Part shown: piece after piece, positions 23,846-32,048 of the stretch
How the letters are laid out: every line of letters starts with the position of its first letter
Numbering within the stretch: the stretch's first letter is position 1
Source: Pseudomonadota bacterium
GTDB lineage: Bacteria; Pseudomonadota; Gammaproteobacteria; Burkholderiales; Burkholderiaceae
Length of the DNA stretch: 48,765 nucleotides
Reading direction: 5' to 3'
Assembly (NCBI GenBank): GCA_029777935.1
Contig: JAKORH010000187.1
Location: forward strand, 1-48,765
Position numbers and translations under genes: made by a program
The notes under the pieces: generated by a model
Databases searched by the model: none
Seen by the model: the letters and a program-made list of their open reading frames with translations, nothing else
What the model was told of the DNA's origin: nothing

Positions 23846-26173
23846 ATGGACGACGGCGGTGACCGCGCCGCGGCGCGCAGCGGCTTGGCGCCAGGCTGGC
23901 CGGGCATCACGCCAACGTGGACGTCGAGCGCGAAGGATCTCGTCACCACCGCGCTCGGATCGAGCCGCGTGTGGGTCACTCTCGGCTACGGCATCGTCAA
24001 CGAGGTCTACTGGCCGCGCACCGGGCTGCCGCAGATCCGCGATCTCGGCTTCATCGTCGCCGGTGCGGGCCTCTGGCACGAGGTCAAGCGCGTCAACCGC
24101 TATGCACTCGCGCTGCCGGCGCCGCACGTGCCGCTGCCGCGCATCACGCACGAGGGCGACGGCTATCGGCTCGAGCTCGAGGTGCTGCCCGATCCGGAGC
24201 GCGACACCGTCCTGATCCGCTTCCGGCTGCAGGGCGACGGCCGCCGTCTTTACGTGCTGCTGGCGCCGCACCTCGGCGGCACCGGGCTGCACAACAGCGC
24301 CTGGGCCGGCGCCATGCTGACCGCGAGCGACGGCGTACACGCGCTCGCCCTCGCGGCGGACTGCGGGTACACGCGCACTTCGGCCGGCTACGTCGGCTAC
24401 TCCGACGGCTGGCAGGATTTCGCGCGCAACGGCGCGATGACGTGGGAGTACGAAGCCGCCGAGGACGGCAACGTCGCGCTGCTCGGCGAACTGGCACGCG
24501 CTGACGGCGTGCTGGCGCTCGCGCTCGGATTCGGTCCGCAGGGCGCGCAGACGCTGGCACACGCGAGCCTGAACGCAGGCTTCACGCCGCTGCGCGCGCG
24601 CTTCATCGCCGGCTGGGACCGGTGGGCGCGCACGCTGCACATCCCCGCGGCGCCGCCTGACCTGCAGGACGAGGCGTGGCTGTCGGCCACCGTGCTGCGC
24701 GCGCACGAAGACCGCTCGTATCCGGGCGCCATCGTTGCGAGCCTCAGCATCCCGTGGGGCAACACGTCCGACAGCATCGCCGGCTATCACATGGTGTGGA
24801 CCCGCGACGCGGTCGAGTCGAGCCTCGCGCTGGCGGCGATCGGGCAGCTCGACGATGCGCGCCGCACGCTCGCCTACCTGATGGCGATCCAGCGCGACGA
24901 CGGCGGCTGGTGCCAGAACTGCTTTCCCGATGGCCGCGCGTTCTGGCATGGCGTGCAGCTCGACGAGGTCGCGTTCCCGATCCTGCTCGCCGCCAAGCTG
25001 CGCGAACTGGGCGAGCGCGACGCGACCGACGCCGTGCGCGACGGCATTGTCCGCGCCGCGGCCTACCTCGCGGTGAACGGTCCCGTCAGCGAGCAGGACC
25101 GCTGGGAGGAACTGACGGGACTGAGCCCTTTCACGCTCGCGGTGTCGATCACCGCGCTCGTCGGCGCAGCCGACTTCGTCGAATTCGACGAACGCGCGTA
25201 TCTGCTGTCGCTCGCCGACTACTGGAACGAACGCGTCGAGGACTGGACCTACGTCGAGCACGGTCCCTTCGCCGCGCGCTGCGGTGTCGACGGCTATTAC
25301 GTACGGATCGGCCGGATGCCGGCGCTCGGCGGGCTGCGTGGCCGCATCGATCTGCGCAACCGGCCGGCCGAGTCGATCGAAGCGGCCGAGCTGATCGGCC
25401 TGGAGTTCCTGTATCTGGTCCGGCTCGGCCTGCGCGCCGCGGACGATCCGCGCATCCGCAATTCGCTGCGCGTGGCCGACACCGTGCTCGCGGTGGCCAC
25501 GCCGAACGGCGTGGCGTACCGACGCTACAACGAGGACGGCTATGGCGAACACGACGACGGCCGGCCGTACGACGGCACCGGCGTCGGCCGCGCGTGGCCA
25601 TTGCTGGCCGGCGAGCGCGGGCACTGTGAAGTTCTCGCCGGCGGCGACGCGCTGCCGCACCTGCGCGCGATGCGCGCGATGACCGGCCCGTGCGGCATGA
25701 TTCCGGAGCAGGTGTGGGACGCGGCGCCGATTCCGGCGCGCAACCTCTATCCCGGCAAACCCACCGGCAGCGCGATGCCGCTGGCGTGGGCGCACGCGGA
25801 GTTTCTGAAGCTGCTGGTCGCGCGCGCCAGCGGCCGCCCGGTCGAGCGGCTGCGCGCCGTCGAGCAGCGCTACGGCGGCGCGCGGCCCGAAGCGGCCGCG
25901 TGGCACTGGCGCGTGGAACTGCCATTCGACCGGCTGCCCGCGGGGCGCGACCTCGTGATCGAGCGCGACACCGCGTTCGTGCTGCACGCCGGGTTCGACG
26001 GCTGGCGCGACGCACACGACCGCGTCTCGACACCGCTCGCGTTCGGACGCCATGCGGTGCGGATCGCGCGCGAAGAACTCGCGCCCCGCGCAGCGGCGCA
26101 GTTCACGTGCTACCTTCCCGCGCAGGCGCGCTGGGAAGGCGTCGATCACGAAGTCGCGATCGCCACCGGCTGA
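23846..26173 (+). CDS. Glycoside hydrolase family 15 glucoamylase / glucodextranase-like enzyme
   Basis: A 775-residue protein that releases glucose from the non-reducing ends of alpha-glucans such as starch, maltodextrin or dextran. An N-terminal beta-sandwich (residues ~10-260; GYGIVNEVYWPRTGLPQIRD and LAPHLGGTGLHNSAWAG) precedes the (alpha/alpha)6 barrel. The barrel shows YHMVWTRDAVESSLAL, DGGWCQNCFPDGRAFWHG, the general-acid site QDRWEELTGLSPFTLAV (Glu421/Glu422) and the base in GMIPEQVWDAAP (Glu621), followed by GKPTGSAMPLAWAHAEFLKL. No signal peptide is apparent from the ATG at 23846, so it is probably cytoplasmic. The frame is open further upstream, but those residues are unconserved. 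Divergence from gnd links it to glucose-phosphate flux. Confidence 0.93.
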   Translation: MDDGGDRAAARSGLAPGWPGITPTWTSSAKDLVTTALGSSRVWVTLGYGIVNEVYWPRTGLPQIRDLGFIVAGAGLWHEVKRVNRYALALPAPHVPLPRITHEGDGYRLELEVLPDPERDTVLIRFRLQGDGRRLYVLLAPHLGGTGLHNSAWAGAMLTASDGVHALALAADCGYTRTSAGYVGYSDGWQDFARNGAMTWEYEAAEDGNVALLGELARADGVLALALGFGPQGAQTLAHASLNAGFTPLRARFIAGWDRWARTLHIPAAPPDLQDEAWLSATVLRAHEDRSYPGAIVASLSIPWGNTSDSIAGYHMVWTRDAVESSLALAAIGQLDDARRTLAYLMAIQRDDGGWCQNCFPDGRAFWHGVQLDEVAFPILLAAKLRELGERDATDAVRDGIVRAAAYLAVNGPVSEQDRWEELTGLSPFTLAVSITALVGAADFVEFDERAYLLSLADYWNERVEDWTYVEHGPFAARCGVDGYYVRIGRMPALGGLRGRIDLRNRPAESIEAAELIGLEFLYLVRLGLRAADDPRIRNSLRVADTVLAVATPNGVAYRRYNEDGYGEHDDGRPYDGTGVGRAWPLLAGERGHCEVLAGGDALPHLRAMRAMTGPCGMIPEQVWDAAPIPARNLYPGKPTGSAMPLAWAHAEFLKLLVARASGRPVERLRAVEQRYGGARPEAAAWHWRVELPFDRLPAGRDLVIERDTAFVLHAGFDGWRDAHDRVSTPLAFGRHAVRIAREELAPRAAAQFTCYLPAQARWEGVDHEVAIATG

Positions 26174-26201
26174 CGTCCACGACAAGAACGGAGACAGGGA
26201 G

Positions 26202-26669
26202 ATGCGCAGTCCTCTGGCCGCGCTGCCGAAGGATTACCTCGGCGGCGCGTTGATGGTGTTGATCGGCGTCGGCGCGATCGTCGAAGGTAGCCGCTACGAG
26301 ATCGGCACGCTGCACCGGATGGGCCCCGGCTACTTCCCGATCGCGCTCGGCGCGCTGCTGACGCTGATCGGCGTCGCGATCGGGGCTGTGGCGTGGATGG
26401 AGCGCGCGCCGCCCGCGGGCGACAAGGCGTTGCCGCCCGAATGGCGCGGCTGGGCCTGCATCGCGGGAGCCGTGATCGCGTTCGTCGTCCTCGGACATTA
26501 CGGCGGACTGGTGCCGGCCACGGCCGCGATCGTCTTCATCTCCGCGCTCGGCGATCGCGACAACGGCGTGAAGAGCGCTTTGCTGCTCACCGCGCTGATG
26601 CTCGCGATCGCGGTCGTGGTGTTCTGGTGGGCGCTGCAGATCAGCTTTCCTCTGTTGCGCTGGGGATAG
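26202..26669 (+). CDS. tctB: Tripartite tricarboxylate transporter small permease TctB
   Basis: A 155-residue membrane protein with four helices and the DUF1468/TctB pattern: KDYLGGALMVLIGVGAIVEGSRYEIGTL and RMGPGYFPIALGALLTLIGVAIG (the RMGPGYFP signature), then two C-terminal helices. The start at 26202 follows GGAGACAGGGAG. The open frame extends upstream into the glucoamylase gene, where it is not this protein. It forms the minor permease subunit with TctA, encoded 3 bases downstream. The solute-binding TctC is not adjacent. Confidence 0.92.
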   Translation: MRSPLAALPKDYLGGALMVLIGVGAIVEGSRYEIGTLHRMGPGYFPIALGALLTLIGVAIGAVAWMERAPPAGDKALPPEWRGWACIAGAVIAFVVLGHYGGLVPATAAIVFISALGDRDNGVKSALLLTALMLAIAVVVFWWALQISFPLLRWG

Positions 26670-26672
26670 CGC

Positions 26673-28229
26673 ATGTTCGCCGAATCGCTGCACAACCTGT
26701 GGTACGGCTTCGAAGTCGCGCTGGCGCCGCATAACCTGTGGTGGTCGTTCGTCGGGGTGCTGATCGGCAACCTGATCGGCGTGCTGCCGGGGCTCGGGGC
26801 GCTGACCGCGATCTCGATGCTGCTGCCGATCACGTACACGATGCACCCGGTGCCGGCGATCCTGATGCTGGCCGGCATCTTCTACGGCTCGATGTACGGC
26901 GGCGCGATCGGCGCGATCCTGCTGAACCTGCCGTCGCACCCGCCGCATGCGGTGACCTGCCTCGACGGCTTCCCGATGACGAAGGCGGGCAAGGGCGGCA
27001 CCGCGCTCGGCATCACGATGATCGCGTCGTTCTTCGCGGCCTCCTTCGGCATCACCGTGATGCTGTTCGCCTCGCCCGCGCTGGTGGCGATCGCGTTCAA
27101 GTTCGGGCCGGCGGAACTGTTCTCGATCATGCTGCTCGGGCTGCTGTCGGGCGCGACGATGTCGCGTGGCTCGCCCCTGAAGGGCGTGGCGATGACGATC
27201 TTCGGGCTGCTCGTGGGCCTGGTCGGCACCGACGTCAACAGCGGCGTGATGCGGTTCACGTTCGGACTGCTGGAACTGTCGGACCGCGTCGAACTGGTCG
27301 CGCTCGCACTCGGCGTGTTCGGCGTGGCGGACTTCCTGGTCAGCGTCAACCGCATGCACGCGATCACTTCGGCCAGGACCGACGTGCGCCTGCGCGACAT
27401 GCGGCCGAGCAAGGCGGAGCTGAAGCAGGCATTCTGGCCGATGGTCCGCGGCACGCTGGTCGGCACGCTGTTCGGCGCGATGCCAGGCACGGGGCCCACG
27501 GTGTCGACCTTCGTCGCCTACGCGTTCGAGCGCCGCGTGTCGCGCACGCCCGAACGCTTCGGCCACGGCGCGCTCGAAGGCGTCGCCGCGCCGGAGGCGG
27601 CGTCGCACTCGAAGACGCAGGTGGACTTCATCCCTACCATGAGCCTCGGCATCCCCGGCGACGCGGTGATGGCGCTGATCCTGGGCGCGCTGCTGATCCA
27701 GGGCATCCAGCCCGGGCCGCAGCTCATCTCCGAGCACGCCGACATCTTCTGGGGACTGATCGCGAGCTTCTGGATCGGCAACGTGCTGCTGCTGATCATG
27801 AACGTGCCGATGATCGGCATCTGGGTCAGGCTGCTGCAGGTGCCCTATCGGTACCTGTTCCCGTCGGCGATGTTCTTCATCGCGGTCGGCGTCTACAGCA
27901 CGAACAACAGCCTGTTCGACGTCGGCGAGGTGCTGTTCTTCGGCGTATTCGGCGCGATCCTGATCGCGCTCGATTTCCCGGTCGCGCCGATCCTGCTCGG
28001 CTACGTGCTCGGGCCGCCGGTGGAAGAGAACTTCCGCCGCGCGCTGCTGCTGTCGCGCGGCGATCTGCTGACCTTCGTCGAGCGGCCGATCAGCGGAGTC
28101 TTCATCGGGCTGTGTGCGCTGCTCGTGCTGGCGCAGGTGTTCTTCGGCCTGCGCCGCGCGCTGCGCGCGCGCGAGTCGGCGCGCGTGCCCGCGCCGATGC
28201 GATCCGCCGCCCCGGCGCTCGATCCCTGA
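26673..28229 (+). CDS. tctA: Tripartite tricarboxylate transporter large permease TctA
   Basis: A 518-residue protein with about 11-12 helices. The TctA hallmarks are GNLIGVLPGLGALTAISMLLPIT (the first Pro-Gly loop), GIFYGSMYGGAIGAILLNLPSHP, KAGKGGTALGI, FGAMPGTGPTVSTFVAYAFE, and the second Gly/Pro motif around HSKTQVDFIPTMSLGIPGDAVMAL. It imports citrate-like or other carboxylates with Na+ or H+ when loaded by a Bug/TctC protein. The pair tctB-tctA is complete, and either Bug protein of this window, or any other in the cell, could supply the substrate. It converges with the DUF3014 gene. Confidence 0.94.
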   Translation: MFAESLHNLWYGFEVALAPHNLWWSFVGVLIGNLIGVLPGLGALTAISMLLPITYTMHPVPAILMLAGIFYGSMYGGAIGAILLNLPSHPPHAVTCLDGFPMTKAGKGGTALGITMIASFFAASFGITVMLFASPALVAIAFKFGPAELFSIMLLGLLSGATMSRGSPLKGVAMTIFGLLVGLVGTDVNSGVMRFTFGLLELSDRVELVALALGVFGVADFLVSVNRMHAITSARTDVRLRDMRPSKAELKQAFWPMVRGTLVGTLFGAMPGTGPTVSTFVAYAFERRVSRTPERFGHGALEGVAAPEAASHSKTQVDFIPTMSLGIPGDAVMALILGALLIQGIQPGPQLISEHADIFWGLIASFWIGNVLLLIMNVPMIGIWVRLLQVPYRYLFPSAMFFIAVGVYSTNNSLFDVGEVLFFGVFGAILIALDFPVAPILLGYVLGPPVEENFRRALLLSRGDLLTFVERPISGVFIGLCALLVLAQVFFGLRRALRARESARVPAPMRSAAPALDP

Positions 28230-28257
28230 GTGCCGCCCCGGGCGCCCGATCCCCGAT

Positions 28258-28275
28258 CGGCGCGCGGGCGCGCCG
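28258..28275. terminator. Palindrome between converging tctA and DUF3014 genes
   Basis: CGGCGCGC and GCGCGCCG form an 8-bp stem with a 2-base loop directly against the DUF3014 stop codon, in the 46-base gap between the converging genes. It could work in both directions but there is no T-run. Confidence 0.4.
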
Positions 28276-29085
28276 TCACTGCTTCGGCGCCTGCGCGACC
28301 AGTTCGTCGCGGACCGTGCGCAGCACGGCCTTCATCTTCGCCGCGTTGTCCGGACCGATGCGCAGCATGATCTTCTGCCCCGCCGACAGCGACTCGAGCT
28401 CCGGATCCACGTATTCGTAGCGCACCTTGGGCTGCATCAGCCGGATCGGCGGGCGCACCTCGGGCGCGGCGATCAGGTGGTCGATCACCGCTATCAGCCG
28501 GTCGTTGAAGTAGCCCTTCGGGTAGCCGAGATCCTGGTACGCGCGCTGGAACAGCGGGTAGAACTTCACGTACAGCGCCACCGCGCGCTTGACGTCGACG
28601 GCCTGCAAGACCTCGACGTAGCGCGCGTAGCGCGCGGAGTTGCGCGCCGACAGCACGACTTCCTCGCCGCTCCTGTCGACGATCAGCGTGCCAGGCGCCG
28701 GCCGCACCGCCATCACGCGCTTGGCCACGCGTTCGCGCGGCAGGTTGTCGACGGTAGCGACGATGCGGCGAACGATGCCGTCGGTGAAGAGCAACTCGCC
28801 GAAGTTCCTGCTGCCAAGCAGTTGCCCCAGCGCATCGGCGAGCGGCGCATCGCTCTTCTCGAGCGGTGGCAACGGCTCGGCGGCGTTCGCGGGCAGCGGA
28901 TGCTCGACCGGCGCTTCGGCCTGTGCGGGTGCCGTGGCAGCAGGCGCCGGCGCTTCGCTCGGCGCCACCGGCGGCGGCACCTCGACCGGCCGCATCTGCC
29001 GCCACGCGTTGTAGCCGATCGCCGCCACCGCGACGACCAGCGCGACACCGATCACCCAGCCGAGGTAATTGCGCTCGCCGTCCAT
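28276..29085 (-). CDS. DUF3014 membrane-anchored protein
   Basis: A 269-residue protein with the start at 29085, backed by an AGGGGGAT ribosome site. A single membrane helix (about residues 8-25, YLGWVIGVALVVAVAAIGY) anchors it. A Pro/Ala-rich linker (~30-80) spans into the periplasm. The DUF3014 domain from about 85 onward includes LADALGQLLGSRNFGELLF, IVRRIVATVDNLPRERV and YVKFYPLFQRAYQDLGYPKGYFNDRLI, ending in helices before KQ. The function of the family is unknown. It lies downstream of, and in the same direction as, the SoxX-like cytochrome gene, 115 bases away. Confidence 0.88.
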   Translation of the reverse strand: MDGERNYLGWVIGVALVVAVAAIGYNAWRQMRPVEVPPPVAPSEAPAPAATAPAQAEAPVEHPLPANAAEPLPPLEKSDAPLADALGQLLGSRNFGELLFTDGIVRRIVATVDNLPRERVAKRVMAVRPAPGTLIVDRSGEEVVLSARNSARYARYVEVLQAVDVKRAVALYVKFYPLFQRAYQDLGYPKGYFNDRLIAVIDHLIAAPEVRPPIRLMQPKVRYEYVDPELESLSAGQKIMLRIGPDNAAKMKAVLRTVRDELVAQAPKQ

Positions 29086-29200
29086 CGGATCCCCCTGCGT
29101 GTATCGCCGATGCGGAGTTTGGCTCTGCGCCGGTCGAAATCGTTCCGACGATCGGCGATGCGGGACCAATCCGTCCCGCAATCGCGGCAATCCGATGGCC

Positions 29201-29623
29201 TTACCGGTAGCGCAACGTGCCGAGGTACGCGACCACGTCCTCCACTTCCTGCGCGGTCAGCGTCGGGACCTGCGCCGAGCTGTTGCGGCCGGCCTTGTGG
29301 AACGACGGCATGTCGCTGCCGCGCGAGACGCGCGCGTAGTCGACTACCGACAGTCGCAGTTGCGCGGACGTGAGCTGCGCGCCGACGCCGTCGAGCGGCG
29401 GTCCGCGGCGCCCGCCGGGCTTCAGCGCCTTGTCGTCGATCGAATGGCAGTTCAGGCAGTTTGCCGCTTCGCGCCTGGCGAGCAGCGCCTTGCCGCGCGC
29501 GGCGTCTCCCGGCGTGGCGGTCAACGGCCTGGGAATGCCGTCGCCCTCCACCTTGTAGTCGACCACCTGCGCCGACGCGGCCGCAGCGGCCAGCGCGAGC
29601 GCGATCCATGCGGCGAGTCTCAT
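29201..29623 (-). CDS. SoxX-like monohaem cytochrome c, isolated
   Basis: A 140-residue secreted cytochrome. The signal peptide ends about residue 18 (ASAQV). The haem site is CLNCH (Cys56, Cys59, His60), and the axial Met is probably Met105 in GSDMPSFHK. The C-terminus LTAQEVEDVVAYLGTLRYR, and the spacing from haem to MPSF, resemble SoxX, the small subunit of the SoxAX thiosulfate-oxidising complex. None of soxA, soxY, soxZ, soxB or soxCD is in this window, so it may serve another electron-transfer partner or complement genes elsewhere. The neighbouring DUF3014 gene gives no help. Confidence 0.8.
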   Translation of the reverse strand: MRLAAWIALALAAAAASAQVVDYKVEGDGIPRPLTATPGDAARGKALLARREAANCLNCHSIDDKALKPGGRRGPPLDGVGAQLTSAQLRLSVVDYARVSRGSDMPSFHKAGRNSSAQVPTLTAQEVEDVVAYLGTLRYR

Positions 29624-29690
29624 CGTCGTGCGCCTGTCGCGGAAACGGCATCAATGTGCCCGATTCCGCCGCGGCGCGCATTGCATCAGC

Positions 29691-30908
29691 TCAAGCCGCG
29701 ATCGCCTCTTCGGGCGGCTTCAGGCGCCGGAACGCGCGCCACAGCAACAGGTCGTAGCCGATCTTGATCGTCGCGCCGGCCGCGATCGGCAGCCACAGCG
29801 CGCCCGCCTGCATCGCCGCGCCCGCGAACGCCGGCGCGACCATGCGGCCGGCGGCGCGCGCGAGCTGCGACAGCCCGGCCGCCCACGAACGCTCGTGCTC
29901 GGGGACGATCGCCATCAGGTACGACTGGCGCGTCGGCACGTCCATCTCGGTCAGTCCTTCGCGCAGGACGAACAGCAGCGCCGCGACGGGAAAGCTGGGC
30001 GCGATCGGCAGCGTCAGCAGCAGCAGGCTCGACGGGATGTGCGTGAACACCATCGTGTTGACGAGCCCGATGCGCGCTGCGATCCACGCGGCCGCGAAAT
30101 GCGACAGCACGTTCATCGCGCGCGCGGCCGCGAACAGCAGCGCCAGCGCCCCCTCGCCCACGCCGAAGCGCGCGTACAGGTAGTACGCGATCAGCGCCGA
30201 GCCGATGAAGCCGCCGCCGATCGAATCGAGCGCCGACAGCGCGGAGAAGCGGTACACGTCGCGCTTCGCCGATGGCGGCAGGGCATGGCCGTCGAGCGCC
30301 GCGGCCGGCGCGGACTCGGCCGCACGCGACAACCGTGCGTACAGCAGCCCCGCCGCCATGAACAGCGCCGCGTAGGCAAAGATCGTGGCGTCGTATGCGC
30401 GCGCTTCCGGCAGCCGCAGCCGGTCGCGCAGCACGGCGGGCAGCGCGGCGAGCAGCGCGCCGGCCGCACCGCCGGCGTCCTGCAGCGCGTTGTACCAGGC
30501 GAAGGCGCGCGTGCGTTGCTGCGCACCGACGATGCCCGGCAGGATCGCCTGCTCGAGCGCCTGTGCGGCGCCGCGGTCGGTACCCTGTGCGCTGACCATG
30601 CCGAAGAACGCCGCCGCGGCAGCCGCCCACAGAGTGTCGGCCCACGCGAGCGCCAGCCCGCCCGCGGCCGCGAGCGACGCGAGCAGAACGAGGCTGCGGC
30701 GGCGGCCGACGCGATCGGCGTAGAACGTGCCGTAGACGGTGCCGGCGAGTACGCCGGCCAGTCCGCTGCTCAACACGATGCCGATGTCGGTCGCCGCGAA
30801 ACCGCGCTTGTCGAGGTATACCGCGGCCAGCACGCTGATGGCGCCGGCCGCGAGCCCGCGCAGCCATCCCGCCGCGTAGATCAGCCGGCGATCGGTGCGC
30901 GCACTCAT
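29691..30908 (-). CDS. MFS transporter, last gene of the amine/opine-oxidase run
   Basis: A 405-residue, 12-helix major facilitator. Signals: VYLDKRGFAATDIGIVLSS, FYADRVGRRRSLVLLASLAAAGG (motif A), a central charged loop, GGGFIGSALIAYYLY, LREGLTEMDVPTRQSYLMAIVPEHERSWAAGL (a segment typical of fosmidomycin/sugar-exporter-like groups) and a positively charged C-terminus. The ATG at 30908 overlaps the preceding stop as ATGA; the longer open frame before it is the oxidase gene in another register. Translational coupling suggests that it exports a product, or takes up a related compound, of the flavoenzyme pathway. The substrate is unknown. Confidence 0.88.
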   Translation of the reverse strand: MSARTDRRLIYAAGWLRGLAAGAISVLAAVYLDKRGFAATDIGIVLSSGLAGVLAGTVYGTFYADRVGRRRSLVLLASLAAAGGLALAWADTLWAAAAAAFFGMVSAQGTDRGAAQALEQAILPGIVGAQQRTRAFAWYNALQDAGGAAGALLAALPAVLRDRLRLPEARAYDATIFAYAALFMAAGLLYARLSRAAESAPAAALDGHALPPSAKRDVYRFSALSALDSIGGGFIGSALIAYYLYARFGVGEGALALLFAAARAMNVLSHFAAAWIAARIGLVNTMVFTHIPSSLLLLTLPIAPSFPVAALLFVLREGLTEMDVPTRQSYLMAIVPEHERSWAAGLSQLARAAGRMVAPAFAGAAMQAGALWLPIAAGATIKIGYDLLLWRAFRRLKPPEEAIAA

Positions 30909-32023
30909 CGACGAAAGCGCCGGATCGAGAACGGTTCGATCGGCAACTCGGTCGTTCCGCGCGCGACGAGGTCGGCAACGATGCGCCCGACGATCGGACC
31001 CAGCTCGAAGCCGTGCGCGGAGAAGCCGAACGCGTGATACGCGTCCGGCGCGGTGCTGCTCGCGCCGATGACCGGGATGTCGTCGGGCATGCGCGCCTCG
31101 ATGCCGGCCCAGCCGCGCGCGATCGTGGCGATGCGCATCACCGGAAACAGGTCCCACGCCGTCTGGGCCGAAGCCGCGAGCTCGCGCCAGTCGAGCTCGG
31201 TCGTCTCCGTGTCACGCTCGACGCGCGCGCGCCGGCCGCCGCCGATCAGCACCGTGTCCTCGCGCGTCTGCTTGAACGACAGCGGGCGGCCGGTGCCGAG
31301 CACCACCGGCTCGAGGAAGCGCGGCATCCGCAGCGTGACCAGCATCATCGGCGCGATCGGCTCGAGCGGCACCGGCTCGCCGAGCTGCGCGCAGATGCGG
31401 TCGGCCCAGGCGCCGGCACAGTTCACCAGCACTCGCGCGGCGAAATCGCCGCGGTCGGTCGCGACCGTCCACGCGGAGCCGGCCCGCTGCACGCGCTCGA
31501 CCCGCATGCCCTCGAAGAAACGCGCGCCGAGCGACTCGGCCTTGCGGCGGAAGGCCGCGGTGGTCCGGTAGGGCAGCGCCGCGCCGTCGCGCTCGGCGAT
31601 AAGACCGCCGAGGCAATGCCGCGCCAGCGCGGGCACGCGCGCGAACAGTTCGTCGCGCTCGATCCAGCGTTCGTGCGTGTAGCCGAGCGCGCGCATGCGC
31701 GCCGCCCGCCGCTGCAGCGTCGCGAGATCGTCCTCGTTCTCCGCCACGCGGATCTGGCCGTGCACCTCGAAGCCGCAGTCATCGTCGACCAGTTCGCCGA
31801 TGCCGCACCAAAGCTGCAGCGCCGCCAGCGCCAGCGGCACCTCGGCCTCGTGGCGCGACAGCGTGCGCACGCCGCCGGCGTTGACGCCCGACGCGTGCCG
31901 GCCGACGTAGTTCTTCTCGAGCACCAGCGCGGAGGCGCCGGCGCGCGCCAGATGCAGCGCGGCCGAGCAGCCGTGCAGGCCGCCGCCGATCACGACCACG
32001 TCGGCGCTTGCGACGGGCTCCAC
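30905..32023 (-). CDS. D-amino-acid-oxidase-fold FAD-dependent oxidoreductase (second DAO-type subunit)
   Basis: A 372-residue flavoprotein of the DAO/glycine-oxidase family. The dinucleotide fold starts at residue ~8 with VVVIGGGLHGCSAALHLARAG...LEKNYVG, and GVNAGGVRTLSRHEAE is the substrate-side loop. NCAGAWADRICAQLG marks the mid-domain FAD contact, and AFGFSAHGFELGPIVGRIVADLV closes the FAD site. It resembles sarcosine oxidase beta, HcnC and OoxB-like subunits. It is the second DAO-type protein in this run; the first is at 33771. It may be an alternative beta subunit or a separate enzyme acting on the product of the first oxidation. Its start is 25 bases after the alpha subunit stop and its end overlaps the MFS start. 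Confidence 0.9.
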   Translation of the reverse strand: MEPVASADVVVIGGGLHGCSAALHLARAGASALVLEKNYVGRHASGVNAGGVRTLSRHEAEVPLALAALQLWCGIGELVDDDCGFEVHGQIRVAENEDDLATLQRRAARMRALGYTHERWIERDELFARVPALARHCLGGLIAERDGAALPYRTTAAFRRKAESLGARFFEGMRVERVQRAGSAWTVATDRGDFAARVLVNCAGAWADRICAQLGEPVPLEPIAPMMLVTLRMPRFLEPVVLGTGRPLSFKQTREDTVLIGGGRRARVERDTETTELDWRELAASAQTAWDLFPVMRIATIARGWAGIEARMPDDIPVIGASSTAPDAYHAFGFSAHGFELGPIVGRIVADLVARGTTELPIEPFSIRRFRR

Positions 32024-32048
32024 GCTTCCGCCTCGAGGTGTCGAAGGA

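Noticed and set aside
29201..29623. Complete sox thiosulfate-oxidation cluster
   Set aside because: Only the SoxX-like cytochrome is found; the neighbours are a DUF3014 protein and an MFS carrier.
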